Shown: one piece after another, positions 18,001 to 26,733 of the stretch
Numbering within the stretch: the first letter of the stretch is position 1
How the letters are laid out: each line of letters starts with the position of its first letter
Source of the DNA: Ectothiorhodospiraceae bacterium WFHF3C12
GTDB taxonomy: Bacteria; Pseudomonadota; Gammaproteobacteria; Nitrococcales; Nitrococcaceae
Assembly: GCA_013519935.1 (NCBI GenBank)
Contig: JACDUA010000002.1
Span: forward strand, 99,949 to 163,948
Length of the DNA stretch: 64,000 bases
Reading direction: 5' to 3'
Translations under genes and position numbers: made by a program
The notes under the pieces: model-generated
The model's input: only the letters and a program-made list of their open reading frames with translations
Told to the model about the DNA's origin: nothing
Database searches by the model: none

Positions 18001-18027
18001 AGGAAGAAGCCCCGCTCGTGCGGGGCT
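18001..18027 (-). terminator. Intrinsic terminator of ahpF
   Basis: On the minus strand: AGCCCCGC-acga-GCGGGGCT followed by TCTTCCTT. The perfect 8-bp stem lies 63 bases downstream of the ahpF stop. Confidence 0.75.
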
Positions 18028-18090
18028 TTCGGGTCCGGCTGAGCGCGACGCGCCATGCGGCCCGCGCACCTGCGCAGCGCGTCGCTCCTG

Positions 18091-19683
18091 TCAGGCCGCT
18101 TCCTCGTCCTTCGCTTCCTCGTCCACGGAGTGGCGGATGAGGTAATCGAAAGCGCTCAGGGCGGCCTTGGAGCCTTCGCCCATGGCGATGACGATCTGCT
18201 TGTACGGCACCGTGGTGGCGTCGCCGGCAGCGAACACGCCGGGGATGGAGGTCTCGCCGCGGGCGTCGACCTCGATCTCGCCGAACTTGCTCAGTGCCAC
18301 CGTGCCCTTGAGCCACTCGGTGTTCGGCAGCAGGCCGATCTGCACGAATACGCCGGCCAGTTCGACATGGTGCACCTCGCCGGAGGCGCGGTCCTTGTAG
18401 CTGATGCCGTTGACCTTGCCGCCGTCGCCGGTGATCTCGGTGGTCTGCGCCGAGGTGAGGACGGTGACGTTGGACAGGCTGTGCAGCTTTTTCTGCAGCA
18501 CGTCATCGGCGTTGAGCTCGTCGGCGAACTCCAGCACGGTCACATGGTCGACGATGCCCGCGAGGTCGATGGCCGCCTCGACACCGGAGTTCCCGCCACC
18601 GATGACCGCCACGTGCTTGCCCTTGAACAGGGGCCCGTCGCAGTGAGGGCAGTAGGCCACGCCCTTATTGCGATACTCTTCCTCGCCCGGTACGCCCAGC
18701 TGCTTCCAGCGCGCGCCGGTGGACAGCACGACGGTCCTGCCCTTGAGCGTCGCGCCGTTGGCCAGCTCCACCGTGTGGGGGCGACCTTCCTTCTCCGCGG
18801 GCACCAGCTTCTCGGCACGCTGCATGTTCATGATGTCCACGCCGTATTCCTTGACGTGCTGCTCCATGGAGGCGCAGAGCTTGGGTCCCTCGGTGTAGGG
18901 CACGGAGATGAAGTTCTCGATGCCCAGGGTATCCTGCACCTGGCCGCCGAAGCGCTCCGCGGCAATGCCCGTATTGATGCCCTTGCGGGCGGCGTAAATG
19001 GCCGCCGCCGCACCGCCCGGGCCGCCACCGACGATGAGCACGTCGAAAACGCCCTTGGACTTGATCTTCTCCGCCTCGCGGGCCTGCGCGCCGGTATCCA
19101 GCTTGGCGACGATTTCCTCAAGGCCCATGCGGCCCTGCCCGAAGGGCTCGCCGTTGAGGAACACGCTCGGCACGGCCATGACCTCGCGGTTTTCCACCTC
19201 GTCCTGGAACAGGGCGCCGTCGATGGCCTCGTGGCGGATGCGCGGGTTGATGATGCTCATCAGGTTCAGCGCCTGCACCACGTCCGGGCAGTTCTGGCAG
19301 GACAGCGAGAAGAACGTCTCGAAATGGAAGTCCCCGTCCAGGGCCTCGATCTGCTCGATAACTTCCCGGGACTCCTTCGAGGGATGACCGCCCACCTGCA
19401 GCAGCGCCAGGACCAGCGAGGTGAACTCGTGGCCCATGGGGACGCCGGCGAAGCGCACGGCGATGTCGGTGCCCGCGCGCTGTATGGCGAAGGACGGCTT
19501 GCGCACGTCCGCGTCGTCATCGCGCAGCAGGGTGATCCTGTCGGACAGCGCTTCGATCTCGTGAAGCAGCTCGTCCAGTTCCCGCGACTTGTCGCCGTCG
19601 TCGAGGTGCGCGACCAGCTCGACCGGTTGTGTCACGTTCTCCAGATAGGCTTTCAACTGGTCCTTGAGGTTGGCATCCAACAT
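18091..19683 (-). CDS. ahpF: Alkyl hydroperoxide reductase subunit F
   Basis: A 530-residue flavoprotein that passes electrons from NADH to AhpC. The N-terminal tandem thioredoxin-like domain carries the redox pair Cys129/Cys132 ('[10 protein letters not shown]'). The C-terminal thioredoxin-reductase-like part has the FAD site '[20 protein letters not shown]', active-site '[10 protein letters not shown]', the NADH site '[19 protein letters not shown]' and the C-terminal FAD motif '[20 protein letters not shown]'. Length is normal for AhpF. It lies 136 bases downstream of ahpC, separated by a hairpin. Confidence 0.97.
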   Translation of the reverse strand: MLDANLKDQLKAYLENVTQPVELVAHLDDGDKSRELDELLHEIEALSDRITLLRDDDADVRKPSFAIQRAGTDIAVRFAGVPMGHEFTSLVLALLQVGGHPSKESREVIEQIEALDGDFHFETFFSLSCQNCPDVVQALNLMSIINPRIRHEAIDGALFQDEVENREVMAVPSVFLNGEPFGQGRMGLEEIVAKLDTGAQAREAEKIKSKGVFDVLIVGGGPGGAAAAIYAARKGINTGIAAERFGGQVQDTLGIENFISVPYTEGPKLCASMEQHVKEYGVDIMNMQRAEKLVPAEKEGRPHTVELANGATLKGRTVVLSTGARWKQLGVPGEEEYRNKGVAYCPHCDGPLFKGKHVAVIGGGNSGVEAAIDLAGIVDHVTVLEFADELNADDVLQKKLHSLSNVTVLTSAQTTEITGDGGKVNGISYKDRASGEVHHVELAGVFVQIGLLPNTEWLKGTVALSKFGEIEVDARGETSIPGVFAAGDATTVPYKQIVIAMGEGSKAALSAFDYLIRHSVDEEAKDEEAA

Positions 19684-19774
19684 TGCGACGGCTCCCCGAA
19701 GCGGTTGAGTTCAGTTACGCGCGCAGACCGGCCGCGCGCACATTCGCGCCAGCCCGCGTGGGTATTCGTAAGAG

Positions 19775-19800
19775 AGGGCCCGCCCGATCAGGCGGGCCCT
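19775..19800 (-). terminator. Hairpin between ahpC and ahpF (partial terminator or stabiliser)
   Basis: A perfect 10-bp stem, AGGGCCCGCC / GGCGGGCCCT with a 6-base loop, follows ahpC on the minus strand. Only a weak pyrimidine tract (CTCTCTT) follows. This would give partial read-through or 3' protection, consistent with AhpC being needed in large excess over AhpF. Confidence 0.65.
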
Positions 19801-19819
19801 TGCCGGAAGTCGGCGATTC

Positions 19820-20383
19820 TCAGATCTTGCCGACCAGGTCCAGGGACGGCTCGAGAGTCTTCTCGCCTTCCTTCCACTTGGCGGGGCAGACCTCGCCCGG
19901 GTTGTTCCGCACGTACTGGGCGGCCTTGACCTTGCGCAGCAGATCGCTGGCGTCGCGGCCGATGCCCTCGGCGGTCACCTCGACGGCCTGGATGACGCCG
20001 TCCGGGTCGATCACGAACGTGGCGCGGTCGGCGACACCCTCGCCCTCGCGCAGGTTCTCGAAGTTGTTCGTGATCGCGTGGGTCGGATCGCCGATCATCG
20101 TGTAGTTGATCTTGCCGATGGCCTCGGAGGTGTCATGCCAGGCCTTGTGGGCGAAATGGGTGTCGGTGGACACGCTGTAGATCTCCACGCCCAGCTGCTG
20201 GAACTCCTCGTAATGGTCCGCCAGGTCCTCCAGCTCCGTCGGGCAGACGAAGGTGAAGTCGGCCGGGTAGAAGAACACCACCGACCACTTGCCCTTCAGG
20301 TCCGCGTCGGAGACCTCGAAGAACTTGCCCTGCTTGAAGGCCTGCGCGGTGAACGGCTTGATCTCGGTATTGATCAGCGACAT
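19820..20383 (-). CDS. ahpC: Alkyl hydroperoxide reductase subunit C (2-Cys peroxiredoxin)
   Basis: A 187-residue typical 2-Cys peroxiredoxin of the AhpC class. Peroxidatic Cys47 lies in '[20 protein letters not shown]' and the resolving Cys is in '[18 protein letters not shown]'. It reduces H2O2 and organic peroxides in the cytoplasm, using AhpF as reductant. It is first in the ahpC-ahpF unit with its own promoter upstream. Such genes are usually OxyR targets, but no convincing full OxyR site was seen. Confidence 0.97.
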   Translation of the reverse strand: MSLINTEIKPFTAQAFKQGKFFEVSDADLKGKWSVVFFYPADFTFVCPTELEDLADHYEEFQQLGVEIYSVSTDTHFAHKAWHDTSEAIGKINYTMIGDPTHAITNNFENLREGEGVADRATFVIDPDGVIQAVEVTAEGIGRDASDLLRKVKAAQYVRNNPGEVCPAKWKEGEKTLEPSLDLVGKI

Positions 20384-20429
20384 TGAGTTAGCTCCCTGTT
20401 GATTGACTAGTAGGTCAAAGTTCTCGTGG

Positions 20430-20459
20430 ATAATACGGATTGGCCGTGCATCAATCCAA
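20430..20459 (-). promoter_or_regulatory. ahpC: Probable sigma-70 promoter of ahpC
   Basis: On the minus strand TTGGAT (20459-20454), an 18-base spacer and TATTAT (20435-20430) lie about 50 bases before the ahpC start. Just upstream are two CTATC copies (around 20462-20485). They recall OxyR half-sites but are spaced differently from the consensus. The rest of the gap up to 20687 shows nothing. Confidence 0.5.
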
Positions 20460-20687
20460 TCGATAGTTTCTTTTATGTTGATAGGTACGGACTATGCCTT
20501 CCCGGGGCGGCACACGGTCGTGCTCCGCCCGCCGTACCGGGCCCAGTTCGCAGCCATGCGGGTGGCGGCGCTCGGGATCAAGTCGGGCGGGCGTGGTGCC
20601 GCCTGGCCGAACGCCTCCCGGAGGCGGCTCACTGTGCAGGAGCCGCTCGCCTCGAACGCCAGTCCGTCCCGTTCCGATGCGCCCCGG

Positions 20688-21068
20688 TCAGATTCTGTTA
20701 TTGGGTCGGAAGATCGCGTAGTTGCCGTTGGCATTGGCCACCAGCCGGTCGCCGGCGAACAGCTCGGACGCGAGATTGGCTACCGTCTTGCCTTTGTTGA
20801 CCACCTTCGTCAGACACGTGACCTCGCCGGAACGCACAGGGGCGAAGTAGTTCATCTTGATTTCGATGGTCGCGCACAGCTCGCCTTCGGAGAGCATCGG
20901 GTAAAGTGCGGAACCCATGCACGTGTCGGCCAGGGAGTACAACACCCCACCGTGGGCAACGTTGTGAGGATTCAACAGGCTTTCGGTAATCGCGACCGAA
21001 GACCGGCTCGTCCCGGGCTCCTGTTCCTGGACGTGTATGCCAAGCAGTTCCGCGAATGGATGTTTCAT
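20688..21068 (-). CDS. PaaI/hotdog-fold acyl-CoA thioesterase family protein
   Basis: A 126-residue hotdog-fold protein. 'LLNPHNVAHGGVLYSLADTC' is the PaaI-type core, containing the 'HGG' turn and the catalytic Asp/Glu position on the long helix. 'IEIKMNYFAPVRSGEVTC' forms the central strands. It probably hydrolyses short or aromatic acyl-CoA. It stands alone on the minus strand, with a 237-base gene-free gap upstream. Confidence 0.85.
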   Translation of the reverse strand: MKHPFAELLGIHVQEQEPGTSRSSVAITESLLNPHNVAHGGVLYSLADTCMGSALYPMLSEGELCATIEIKMNYFAPVRSGEVTCLTKVVNKGKTVANLASELFAGDRLVANANGNYAIFRPNNRI

Positions 21069-21305
21069 GGGCTCTTCCCGTCTGGATGGACATCAATAGC
21101 GGGCTTCACGGCGAGCCTCGTCGTAAGGGGTGCGCCGGTGTTCCGGTTGTTGAAGCCCGGGAAAATCTGGCAACGGAGGGTAACAGCTAAGCAAGTGGTA
21201 CGCGTCCGCTTTACGCCCGCAGGCCCTGTACGCCTCCTCGGTGACGCGGTCCGTGACGTCGACCATCGGGCCCAGGTGAATACCGCTGCCGACCGGGGGT
21301 TCAGC

Positions 21306-21533
21306 CTACCCGTTGCCGCAGCACGACTCCGAGCCGCCCGCCTGAACGGGCGGGCACGGGACGTCACCGTATGAGCAGAATACGCAGCAGTCACCTGCCT
21401 TCGGGCGCAACAGCGTCTTGCAGCCGCCGCATTCATGGAACCACTGGCACGCGTTCGTCGGCATGACCCTGGTTTCCCGGTGGCCGCACACCGGGCATGT
21501 GATCGTGGATTTCAGAACCGGGTCGGTACTCAC
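21306..21533 (-). CDS. Small cysteine-rich zinc-ribbon protein with GDCCVFCSYG motif
   Basis: A 75-residue protein with ten cysteines: 'TCPVCGHRE', 'FHECGGCKTLL' and 'KAGDCCVFCSYGDVPCPPVQ'. The GDCCVFCSYG..PCPP end is a conserved small family that I recall from the surroundings of mercury or copper resistance genes in proteobacteria. No such genes are next to it here. Cysteine pairs suggest binding of zinc or soft metals; function not established. Coding status is supported by the dense family pattern, not by length. Confidence 0.75.
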   Translation of the reverse strand: MSTDPVLKSTITCPVCGHRETRVMPTNACQWFHECGGCKTLLRPKAGDCCVFCSYGDVPCPPVQAGGSESCCGNG

Positions 21534-21633
21534 CGTTCACTCCGTACGTTCGAGGCGGCGGACGGTCCAGGTGTCGCACCCCGGCGGCGCCAGGCGGCTC
21601 TCTCCGGGCACTTGGCGTGTCCGTGGATTGCGG

Positions 21634-22032
21634 TCACAGCGGCAAGCCCCGATGCTGCGGCAAGTCGTCCTTGATCTCGAACCAGCATGCCTTGGACGCG
21701 ACGAAAGCGTGGTACTGCTTGCTGGCGACCACCGGGGTATCCAGGGTGCCCAGCCGCAGGCGTTTGATCTCGGGGAGATCATCCCGCGCGCTGTATAGGG
21801 GGCTGCCGCACTCGGCGCAGAATACCCTCTCCTTGTCGGGCGTGGCCCTGAACGCCTTCAGGCATTGCTGACCCTGAGTGAAGTTCAGCCGCTCCGCCCG
21901 AACGGGTGCGACCGCGGCGAAGGCGGTGCCTTGAGCTTTCCGGCACTGCGAACAGTGGCACAGGGAGATCTCGTCGATCTCTCCGTCGTACTCGTACTGG
22001 ACTCGCCCGCATAGGCAGCTGCCTGTATGCAT
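21634..22032 (-). CDS. GFA/CENP-V family zinc protein
   Basis: A 132-residue protein of the glutathione-dependent formaldehyde-activating (Gfa) fold. Cysteine positions match the two zinc sites: 'GSCLCGRVQYEY', 'LCHCSQCRKAQGTAF' and 'VFCAECGSPLYS'. ATG 22032 is chosen because GGGGAG lies just upstream; an ATG 21 bases earlier has no such site. Most family members have no proven formaldehyde role, so this is a fold-level call. Confidence 0.85.
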   Translation of the reverse strand: MHTGSCLCGRVQYEYDGEIDEISLCHCSQCRKAQGTAFAAVAPVRAERLNFTQGQQCLKAFRATPDKERVFCAECGSPLYSARDDLPEIKRLRLGTLDTPVVASKQYHAFVASKACWFEIKDDLPQHRGLPL

Positions 22033-22110
22033 CACGCGCTCCCCGGTCTTCAATGGACATAAATGAGGCTCGGCCGTCGCCGCGCTGCGGCGTACAGATG
22101 GAGCGCCTGG

Positions 22111-22560
22111 TCAGGATCGCGATCTGCGAAAGACCCTGTATGTGGCGATCAGCGGAATCGCGAAGAGCGTCGCGAACACCGCATTCAGCACCGCGTTCTG
22201 CCAGAACCCGGACCACAGGGAAAACAGGGTGTCCGGTACGAACCAGGCGCAGACTGAGGCCGCCACCATCAACCACGCGTGCGGACTCGCTTCCCTGAAT
22301 GGTCCAGCCGCAACGAAATAGAGCAGGACCGCCCACCCGAACATCACACTACCGAGAACGGCATGGGAGAGCGAGATGTAGGCAACCGCCTCGGCCGCGA
22401 ACCGCTCAAGCCGAGCCCCATCCCGGAATAAAAGCAGCGAAAACCCCAGGCGCGCCGCCGTGGGCGCCAGAACCAGTGTGAGCCCGAACAGGGCCACGCC
22501 CGCGCAGACCACGCGGAGCCATGCAGCCCAGAACGAGAGAGTGTCGTGCTGCGTGGTCAT
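22111..22560 (-). CDS. Hypothetical four-helix membrane protein
   Basis: A 149-residue protein with about four hydrophobic segments ('VVCAGVALFGLTLVLAPTAA', 'ISLSHAVLGSVMFGWAVLLY', 'AWLMVAASVCAWFVPDTLFS', 'AVFATLFAIPLIATYRVF'). I do not recognise the family. ATG 22560 is favoured because the preceding in-frame sequence is charged and unlike a membrane protein. It lies 78 bases upstream of the GFA gene on the same strand and may be co-transcribed. Confidence 0.6.
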   Translation of the reverse strand: MTTQHDTLSFWAAWLRVVCAGVALFGLTLVLAPTAARLGFSLLLFRDGARLERFAAEAVAYISLSHAVLGSVMFGWAVLLYFVAAGPFREASPHAWLMVAASVCAWFVPDTLFSLWSGFWQNAVLNAVFATLFAIPLIATYRVFRRSRS

Positions 22561-23008
22561 TCGCCGCACCCAACAGCTTATAGGCAGATCAACGCCCGCC
22601 CAGGCGTCCAGAGCTCCGCCTTGACGTCGCCTGAACATGCAATGGCTCAATACCTTAGAGCGTTTCGCCTGGCCTTGCTACCGGGCAGACGGCTCGTCAG
22701 CCGCCAGACAGACCACATATGTAGTGGTCTTGGGGCGTTGGGCGACTGGCCTTTGGCTGTTCATCTCCCCGGCTCGCGAGCAAGGGCCTGTTGCGTCGCC
22801 AGCGCTAACCGCAGCGATTGCGGCGTGAGGGCAGCGGCCCCGGCGGCACCGCGAAGGGCAGGGAAGTGCTGTGGATTAAGGGCATGGGCGTTTTATCGTG
22901 CCTTCAGGGGGCGGCGCCAAGCATAGGCCGTTTTCCTGGCGACCTCCCGGGCACTTTCTCAGGCGAGTGCGTGTCCAACTGCCTGTTGGCGAAGCGGAGG
23001 ATGCGCTC
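22561..23008. other. Intergenic region, no gene seen
   Basis: No coding sequence with family resemblance or good ribosome binding site was found. The segment just before 23009 supplies the GGAGG site of the next gene. Confidence 0.35.
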
Positions 23009-23389
23009 ATGATGGCAGGACGGATGCTCTTGGACGTGAAGGGGTTCTTGCTGGCGGCCGTGATCGGGCTGGTGCCGGTGATGGCTCAGGCGCATCATGG
23101 CTGGGCCTGGGCGACGGACGAGGACTACGAGCTCACCGGGACGGTCGTCGCCGTGCGTTTGGGCAATCCCCACGGCGAAGTGGATATCGCGCGGGACGGC
23201 GAGCGCTGGACCGTTGAGGTCGGCCAGCCCTGGCGCAATGACCGTGCCGGGCTGACCGCCGAGCTGCTCCGCGAAGGCCGGGTGATTACCGCTCGGGGGC
23301 ACCGCTCGGCCAACGCCGACGAGCGACTGCTCAAGGCGGAATCAGTGACCATCGATGGTCGGCATTACGTGCTCTATCCCAACCGTTAG
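23009..23389 (+). CDS. DUF6152-like secreted protein
   Basis: A 126-residue protein with a cleavable signal peptide ('GFLLAAVIGLVPVMAQA'). The mature form begins with His-His ('HHGWAWATDEDYELTGTVVA'), followed by a small beta-rich domain. This matches the DUF6152 pattern, in which a mature N-terminal HHGW suggests metal binding. GGAGG at 22996-23000 precedes ATG 23009. It is followed after 3 bases by a membrane protein, so the two are clearly one operon. No function is known for the pair. Confidence 0.7.
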   Translation: MMAGRMLLDVKGFLLAAVIGLVPVMAQAHHGWAWATDEDYELTGTVVAVRLGNPHGEVDIARDGERWTVEVGQPWRNDRAGLTAELLREGRVITARGHRSANADERLLKAESVTIDGRHYVLYPNR

Positions 23390-23392
23390 CGT

Positions 23393-23860
23393 GTGTCCGT
23401 GACGGAGTGGCTGCATGCCCTGGAGACCACCGCGCTGGCCGTGGCCCTGCGTGACTCGGTCTGGGCCTATCCCCTGGTGAACGCCGCCCATCTGCTGGGG
23501 GTCGCGTTGCTCGTCGGGGGTATCGTGCCGCTGGACCTGCGCCTGGTCGGCTTCTGGCGGACGGTGCCGGTGGCGGACCTTGCCCGGGTCCTGCGGGGCG
23601 TTGCGGCCTCCGGTCTGTTCCTGGCGCTGCTGGCCGGTGCGCTGCTTTTCGCCACGCGGGCCGCGGAATACGCCGCCTCGCCCTACTTCCTCGCCAAAAT
23701 GGGGGTCGTCTGCGTGGGGGGCGTGAACGCTCTGTTAGCCACCCGCTGGCCGCCGGAACGCCTTTCAAAGGCGGGCTATCGTGCCGCGGCTGTTGCCGTG
23801 GTATCCATCCTCAGCTGGATTTCGGCTCTGGTGCTGGGTCGCCTGGTTGGGTATTTCTGA
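23393..23860 (+). CDS. DUF6644-like membrane protein
   Basis: A 155-residue protein with four hydrophobic helices. The first carries 'YPLVNAAHLLGVALLVGG' and the third 'SPYFLAKMGVVCVGGVNALL'. This fits the DUF6644 family, usually encoded beside DUF6152. The intramembrane His in 'NAAHLLG' could bind heme or metal, but that is speculation. Start is GTG 23393 or GTG 23399. It ends the two-gene unit. Confidence 0.7.
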   Translation: MSVTEWLHALETTALAVALRDSVWAYPLVNAAHLLGVALLVGGIVPLDLRLVGFWRTVPVADLARVLRGVAASGLFLALLAGALLFATRAAEYAASPYFLAKMGVVCVGGVNALLATRWPPERLSKAGYRAAAVAVVSILSWISALVLGRLVGYF

Positions 23861-23946
23861 GGTCCGCGTTTCGGCCCGACGTGGCGGCCGAGGCATGCGG
23901 ATGGGATACTGTGGCTTCCTCTTTTGCTGACTTGTGACGGCTTTTT

Positions 23947-24528
23947 ATGCGACGTCTTTGGCTTATCGATGCCAGTTACATTCACGCCAACAACATGCAG
24001 CTTTTCGGCGGCGGCCGCCGGGTGGACTACCTGAAGCTGCGTCAGCTGATTGAATCGGAGCTCGGGCCGCTATGGCGCGGCTACTTCCTCAACAGCGTGC
24101 AGAACGAGGCCCATGAGGCCCGGGACCGTTTTCACGGCTGGTTGCAGAGCGCGCTGCCCACGGGACCCAACCTGATCGTCAAGCTCTACGGGCTGAAGAA
24201 CGAGCGGGCCCGCAACGCCTTCTGCGTCGATTGCGGCACCAAGGTGGATCTGCACTGCCCCCACGGCGAGGGCCACCACCTGGTCAACCAGCGTCAGATG
24301 GGCGTGGACGTGGGGCTGGCGACCCTGGCGCTGGTACACAAGGACCGTTACGACACCCTGGTGCTGTCGTCGGGCGACGGCGACCTGCTGGACGCCGTGG
24401 AGCATCTGTCCGAGAGCGGCAAGGGGCTGGAGCTGGCGGTATTCTCCACGGGGGTTTCCACCGATCTCCAGGCGCGGTCCGAGCGGGTGTTGTGGATTGA
24501 CGAGCACATGGAGCAGTTGACGGGGTAG
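23947..24528 (+). CDS. NYN domain (PIN-like) ribonuclease family protein
   Basis: A 193-residue protein with a NYN/LabA-type nuclease fold. The acidic residues expected at the metal site are seen in 'RRLWLIDASYIHANN', 'RQMGVDVGLATLALVH' and 'LVLSSGDGDLLDAVEHL'. An insertion 'FCVDCGTKVDLHCPHGEGHH' holds three Cys and several His and probably forms a zinc finger. Such proteins are inferred RNA nucleases; the target is unknown. It is a single gene, with a REP-like cluster just downstream. Confidence 0.85.
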   Translation: MRRLWLIDASYIHANNMQLFGGGRRVDYLKLRQLIESELGPLWRGYFLNSVQNEAHEARDRFHGWLQSALPTGPNLIVKLYGLKNERARNAFCVDCGTKVDLHCPHGEGHHLVNQRQMGVDVGLATLALVHKDRYDTLVLSSGDGDLLDAVEHLSESGKGLELAVFSTGVSTDLQARSERVLWIDEHMEQLTG

Positions 24529-24584
24529 GAACGTCACGGATCGTTCGCGGCCAGGGCCGCTCCCTCCGGGGGTGGAGGTGGCGC

Positions 24585-24862
24585 CTGTAGGAACGGCCCA
24601 TGGCCGCGCGTCCGGTGACATTCGCTTCACCAAACGCCGCGAGGACGCGCCACCCATAGCCTTTCGGCCAGCCCGGCGACACCGAGGCGGCCCGTAGGAG
24701 CGGCCCATGGCCGCGAACCAGTCAGGGAGCTGTCGCAGCGGCGACCCCGCTCCCACAACGCTCCCGGGCTCGCGCGGTGGAACCATGGTTGTGGGAGGCG
24801 CGCCCTCGCGGCGATTCCTTTAGGGGCCGTAGGGTGGGCGGAGCGAAGCGCAGCCCACCGCC
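24585..24862. repeat. Cluster of REP-like palindromic elements
   Basis: The gap between the NYN gene and the dehydrogenase holds diverse short palindromic elements. 'GTAGGAACGGCCCATGGCCG' is near 24587 and 'GTAGGAGCGGCCCATGGCCG' near 24694. A GCTCCCACAAC / GTTGTGGGAG pair lies around 24750-24800, and a GGTGGGC..GCCCACC stem ('GGAGCGAAGC' loop) at 24833-24862. They are the same type as the 17.4-kb array head (GTGGGAGC). They probably act as 3' hairpins and are spread by RAYT-type transposases elsewhere in the genome. Confidence 0.75.
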
Positions 24863-24870
24863 CCGCCTGT

Positions 24871-26664
24871 CTAGAAGGTCTCCGTGTCGATCTCCGTGAG
24901 CACCGGGTCGGCCTTCTCCAGCAACTCGGCCATGGGGCCGGTCTTGGGCAGCTCGTAGCCGAAGAAGTAGCGGCAGGCGTTGAGCTTGCCCTGGTAGAAG
25001 GCTGCTTCGCCGGTGTCACTGGCCAGGGTCTCGGTGGCGATAACGGCCTGTTTGAGCCACAGCCACGCGACTACCGTGTGGCCGAGCATGTCCAGGAACA
25101 CGGTGGCGTTGGACAGGGCCACGTTCGGCCGGCCGTCCTCGGCGATCCTGCCCAGGGTCTTGCTGACGTCCACCGCCCGCTGCAGGGCGGCGTCCACGGC
25201 GTCGGCGTACTCGCGCAGGTTATCCGGTACGGCGCGGGTGGTGTCGTGGATGCGCTCGGCCAGCATGGCCAGCGTCCGGCCGCCGTCGCCGATGACCTTG
25301 CGACCGAGCAGGTCCAGGCCCTGAATGCCGTAGGTCCCTTCGTGGATGTGATTCAGGCGGTTGTCGCGGTAGAGTCGCTCCACGGGATATTCGCGCGTAT
25401 ACCCGTAGCCGCCCAGGCACTGGATGGCCAGCTTGTTGGCCTCCAGGCAGAACTCGCTGGGCCAGGATTTGACGATGGGCGTGAGCAGGTCCAGCAGCTT
25501 GGTGGCCTCGCGCCGCGTCGCCTCGCTCTCGCCGGCGTTCTGCTCATCCACCAGCCGGGCGCAGTAAAGCCCCAGCGCCAGGCCGCCCTCCACGTAGGAC
25601 TTCTGGGCCAGCAGCATGCGCCGCACGTCCGGGTGCTCGATGATGGGCACCGGCGCCGAGGAGGGGTCCTTGTTGGTGAGCGGCCGGCCCTGGGGGCGCT
25701 GGCGCGCGTAGTCCAGGGAATAGAGGTAGCCGGCGTAGCCCAGCCCCACGGCGGCCATGCCCACGCCGATGCGGGCCTCGTTCATCATGTGGAACATGTA
25801 CTGCAGGCCCTTGTGGGGCTCGCCCACCAGCTCGCCAATGCACTCGCCGTTGTCGCCGAAGGCGAGCGCGCAGTTGGTGGTGCCGCGGTGGCCCATCTTG
25901 TGGTTGAGCCCGACAAGCTCCACGCCGTTGCGTTCGCCCACGGTGCCGTCGGCATCGACCCGCTTCTTGGGCACGATGAACAGGGAAATGCCCTTGACGC
26001 CCGCCGGGGCGCCGTCGATCTTCGCCAGCACCATGTGCACGATGTTCTCGCTGAGCTCGTGGTCGCCGCCCGAAATCCACATCTTGTTGCCGGTGATGCG
26101 GTAGCGGCCGTCGTCCAGCGGTTTGGCCCGCGTCTTGATGTCCGCCAGGGACGAGCCGGCGTGGGGCTCGGACAGGCACATGGTGCCGAAGAAGCGCCCG
26201 TCCAGCATGGGCGCCATGTAGCGCTGCTGTTGATCGTCGCTGGCGTGGGCCTTGAGCAGGTTGGCGGCGGCGGTGGTCAGAAACGTGTAGTTGGACGTGC
26301 TGACGTTGGCCGCGGGGAACAGACTGGACATCGCCTGAGCGAACAGCGTCGGCAGCTGCAGGCCGCCCACGTCCTCATCGAACTGGGCGCGCAGGAAACC
26401 ACCTTCCAGGAAGGCGTCCACGGCCTTTTTGACCTGGGGAATGATCCTGACTTCTTTGCCATCGAATTCGGGCTCGTCGGCGTCCAGCTCAGCCGCGTGG
26501 GGCAGGTATTCCTCCTCGGCGAGCTGGATGGCGGCGTCGAGCAGGGCCTCGCAGGTGTCCGGGTCGTGCTCGGCGAAGCGGGGCAGCTCCAGGATCTCGT
26601 CGAGCCGGTGCAGCTCGAAGAGGTTGAAGATCAGGTCGCGGCGGCTGATGCACTGGTCGGTCAT
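24871..26664 (-). CDS. DmdC-like acyl-CoA dehydrogenase
   Basis: A 597-residue acyl-CoA dehydrogenase with the extended N- and C-terminal domains of the DmdC (3-methylmercapto-propionyl-CoA dehydrogenase) type. Seen are 'GTMCLSEPHAGSSLADIKT' (FAD/substrate), 'YRITGNKMWISGGDHELSEN', 'NHKMGHRGTTNCALAFGD' and the base region 'QCLGGYGYTREYPVERLYRD'. Members act on short branched or sulfur-containing acyl-CoAs. It is followed upstream, on the same strand, by an acuI-like gene (69-base gap), suggesting that the enoyl-CoA product is handled by a partner reductase. Confidence 0.85.
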   Translation of the reverse strand: MTDQCISRRDLIFNLFELHRLDEILELPRFAEHDPDTCEALLDAAIQLAEEEYLPHAAELDADEPEFDGKEVRIIPQVKKAVDAFLEGGFLRAQFDEDVGGLQLPTLFAQAMSSLFPAANVSTSNYTFLTTAAANLLKAHASDDQQQRYMAPMLDGRFFGTMCLSEPHAGSSLADIKTRAKPLDDGRYRITGNKMWISGGDHELSENIVHMVLAKIDGAPAGVKGISLFIVPKKRVDADGTVGERNGVELVGLNHKMGHRGTTNCALAFGDNGECIGELVGEPHKGLQYMFHMMNEARIGVGMAAVGLGYAGYLYSLDYARQRPQGRPLTNKDPSSAPVPIIEHPDVRRMLLAQKSYVEGGLALGLYCARLVDEQNAGESEATRREATKLLDLLTPIVKSWPSEFCLEANKLAIQCLGGYGYTREYPVERLYRDNRLNHIHEGTYGIQGLDLLGRKVIGDGGRTLAMLAERIHDTTRAVPDNLREYADAVDAALQRAVDVSKTLGRIAEDGRPNVALSNATVFLDMLGHTVVAWLWLKQAVIATETLASDTGEAAFYQGKLNACRYFFGYELPKTGPMAELLEKADPVLTEIDTETF

Positions 26665-26733
26665 GTCTCGGTATCTCGGTTGTGTCGCGCGGCCCCGGCG
26701 CGAGGCGCCGGGGCCGTGATGAGTGACGCGGGG

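Noticed and set aside
17416..18145. Several long overlapping ORFs with about 33-residue repeats on both strands
   Set aside because: They are translations of the tandem 99-bp repeat in different frames (99 = 3 x 33). They have no ribosome binding sites and do not resemble any family.
18055..19929. Long plus-strand ORF opposite ahpF
   Set aside because: A shadow of ahpF, whose two CxxC sites and FAD/NAD motifs leave no doubt about the coding strand.
20430..20485. OxyR binding site upstream of ahpC
   Set aside because: Two CTATC copies are present, but their 18-bp spacing and flanks do not fit the four-element OxyR consensus; kept only as a note on the promoter.
22637..22828. Small 63-codon plus-strand ORF
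   Set aside because: No ribosome binding site, no recognisable family, and composition like non-coding sequence.
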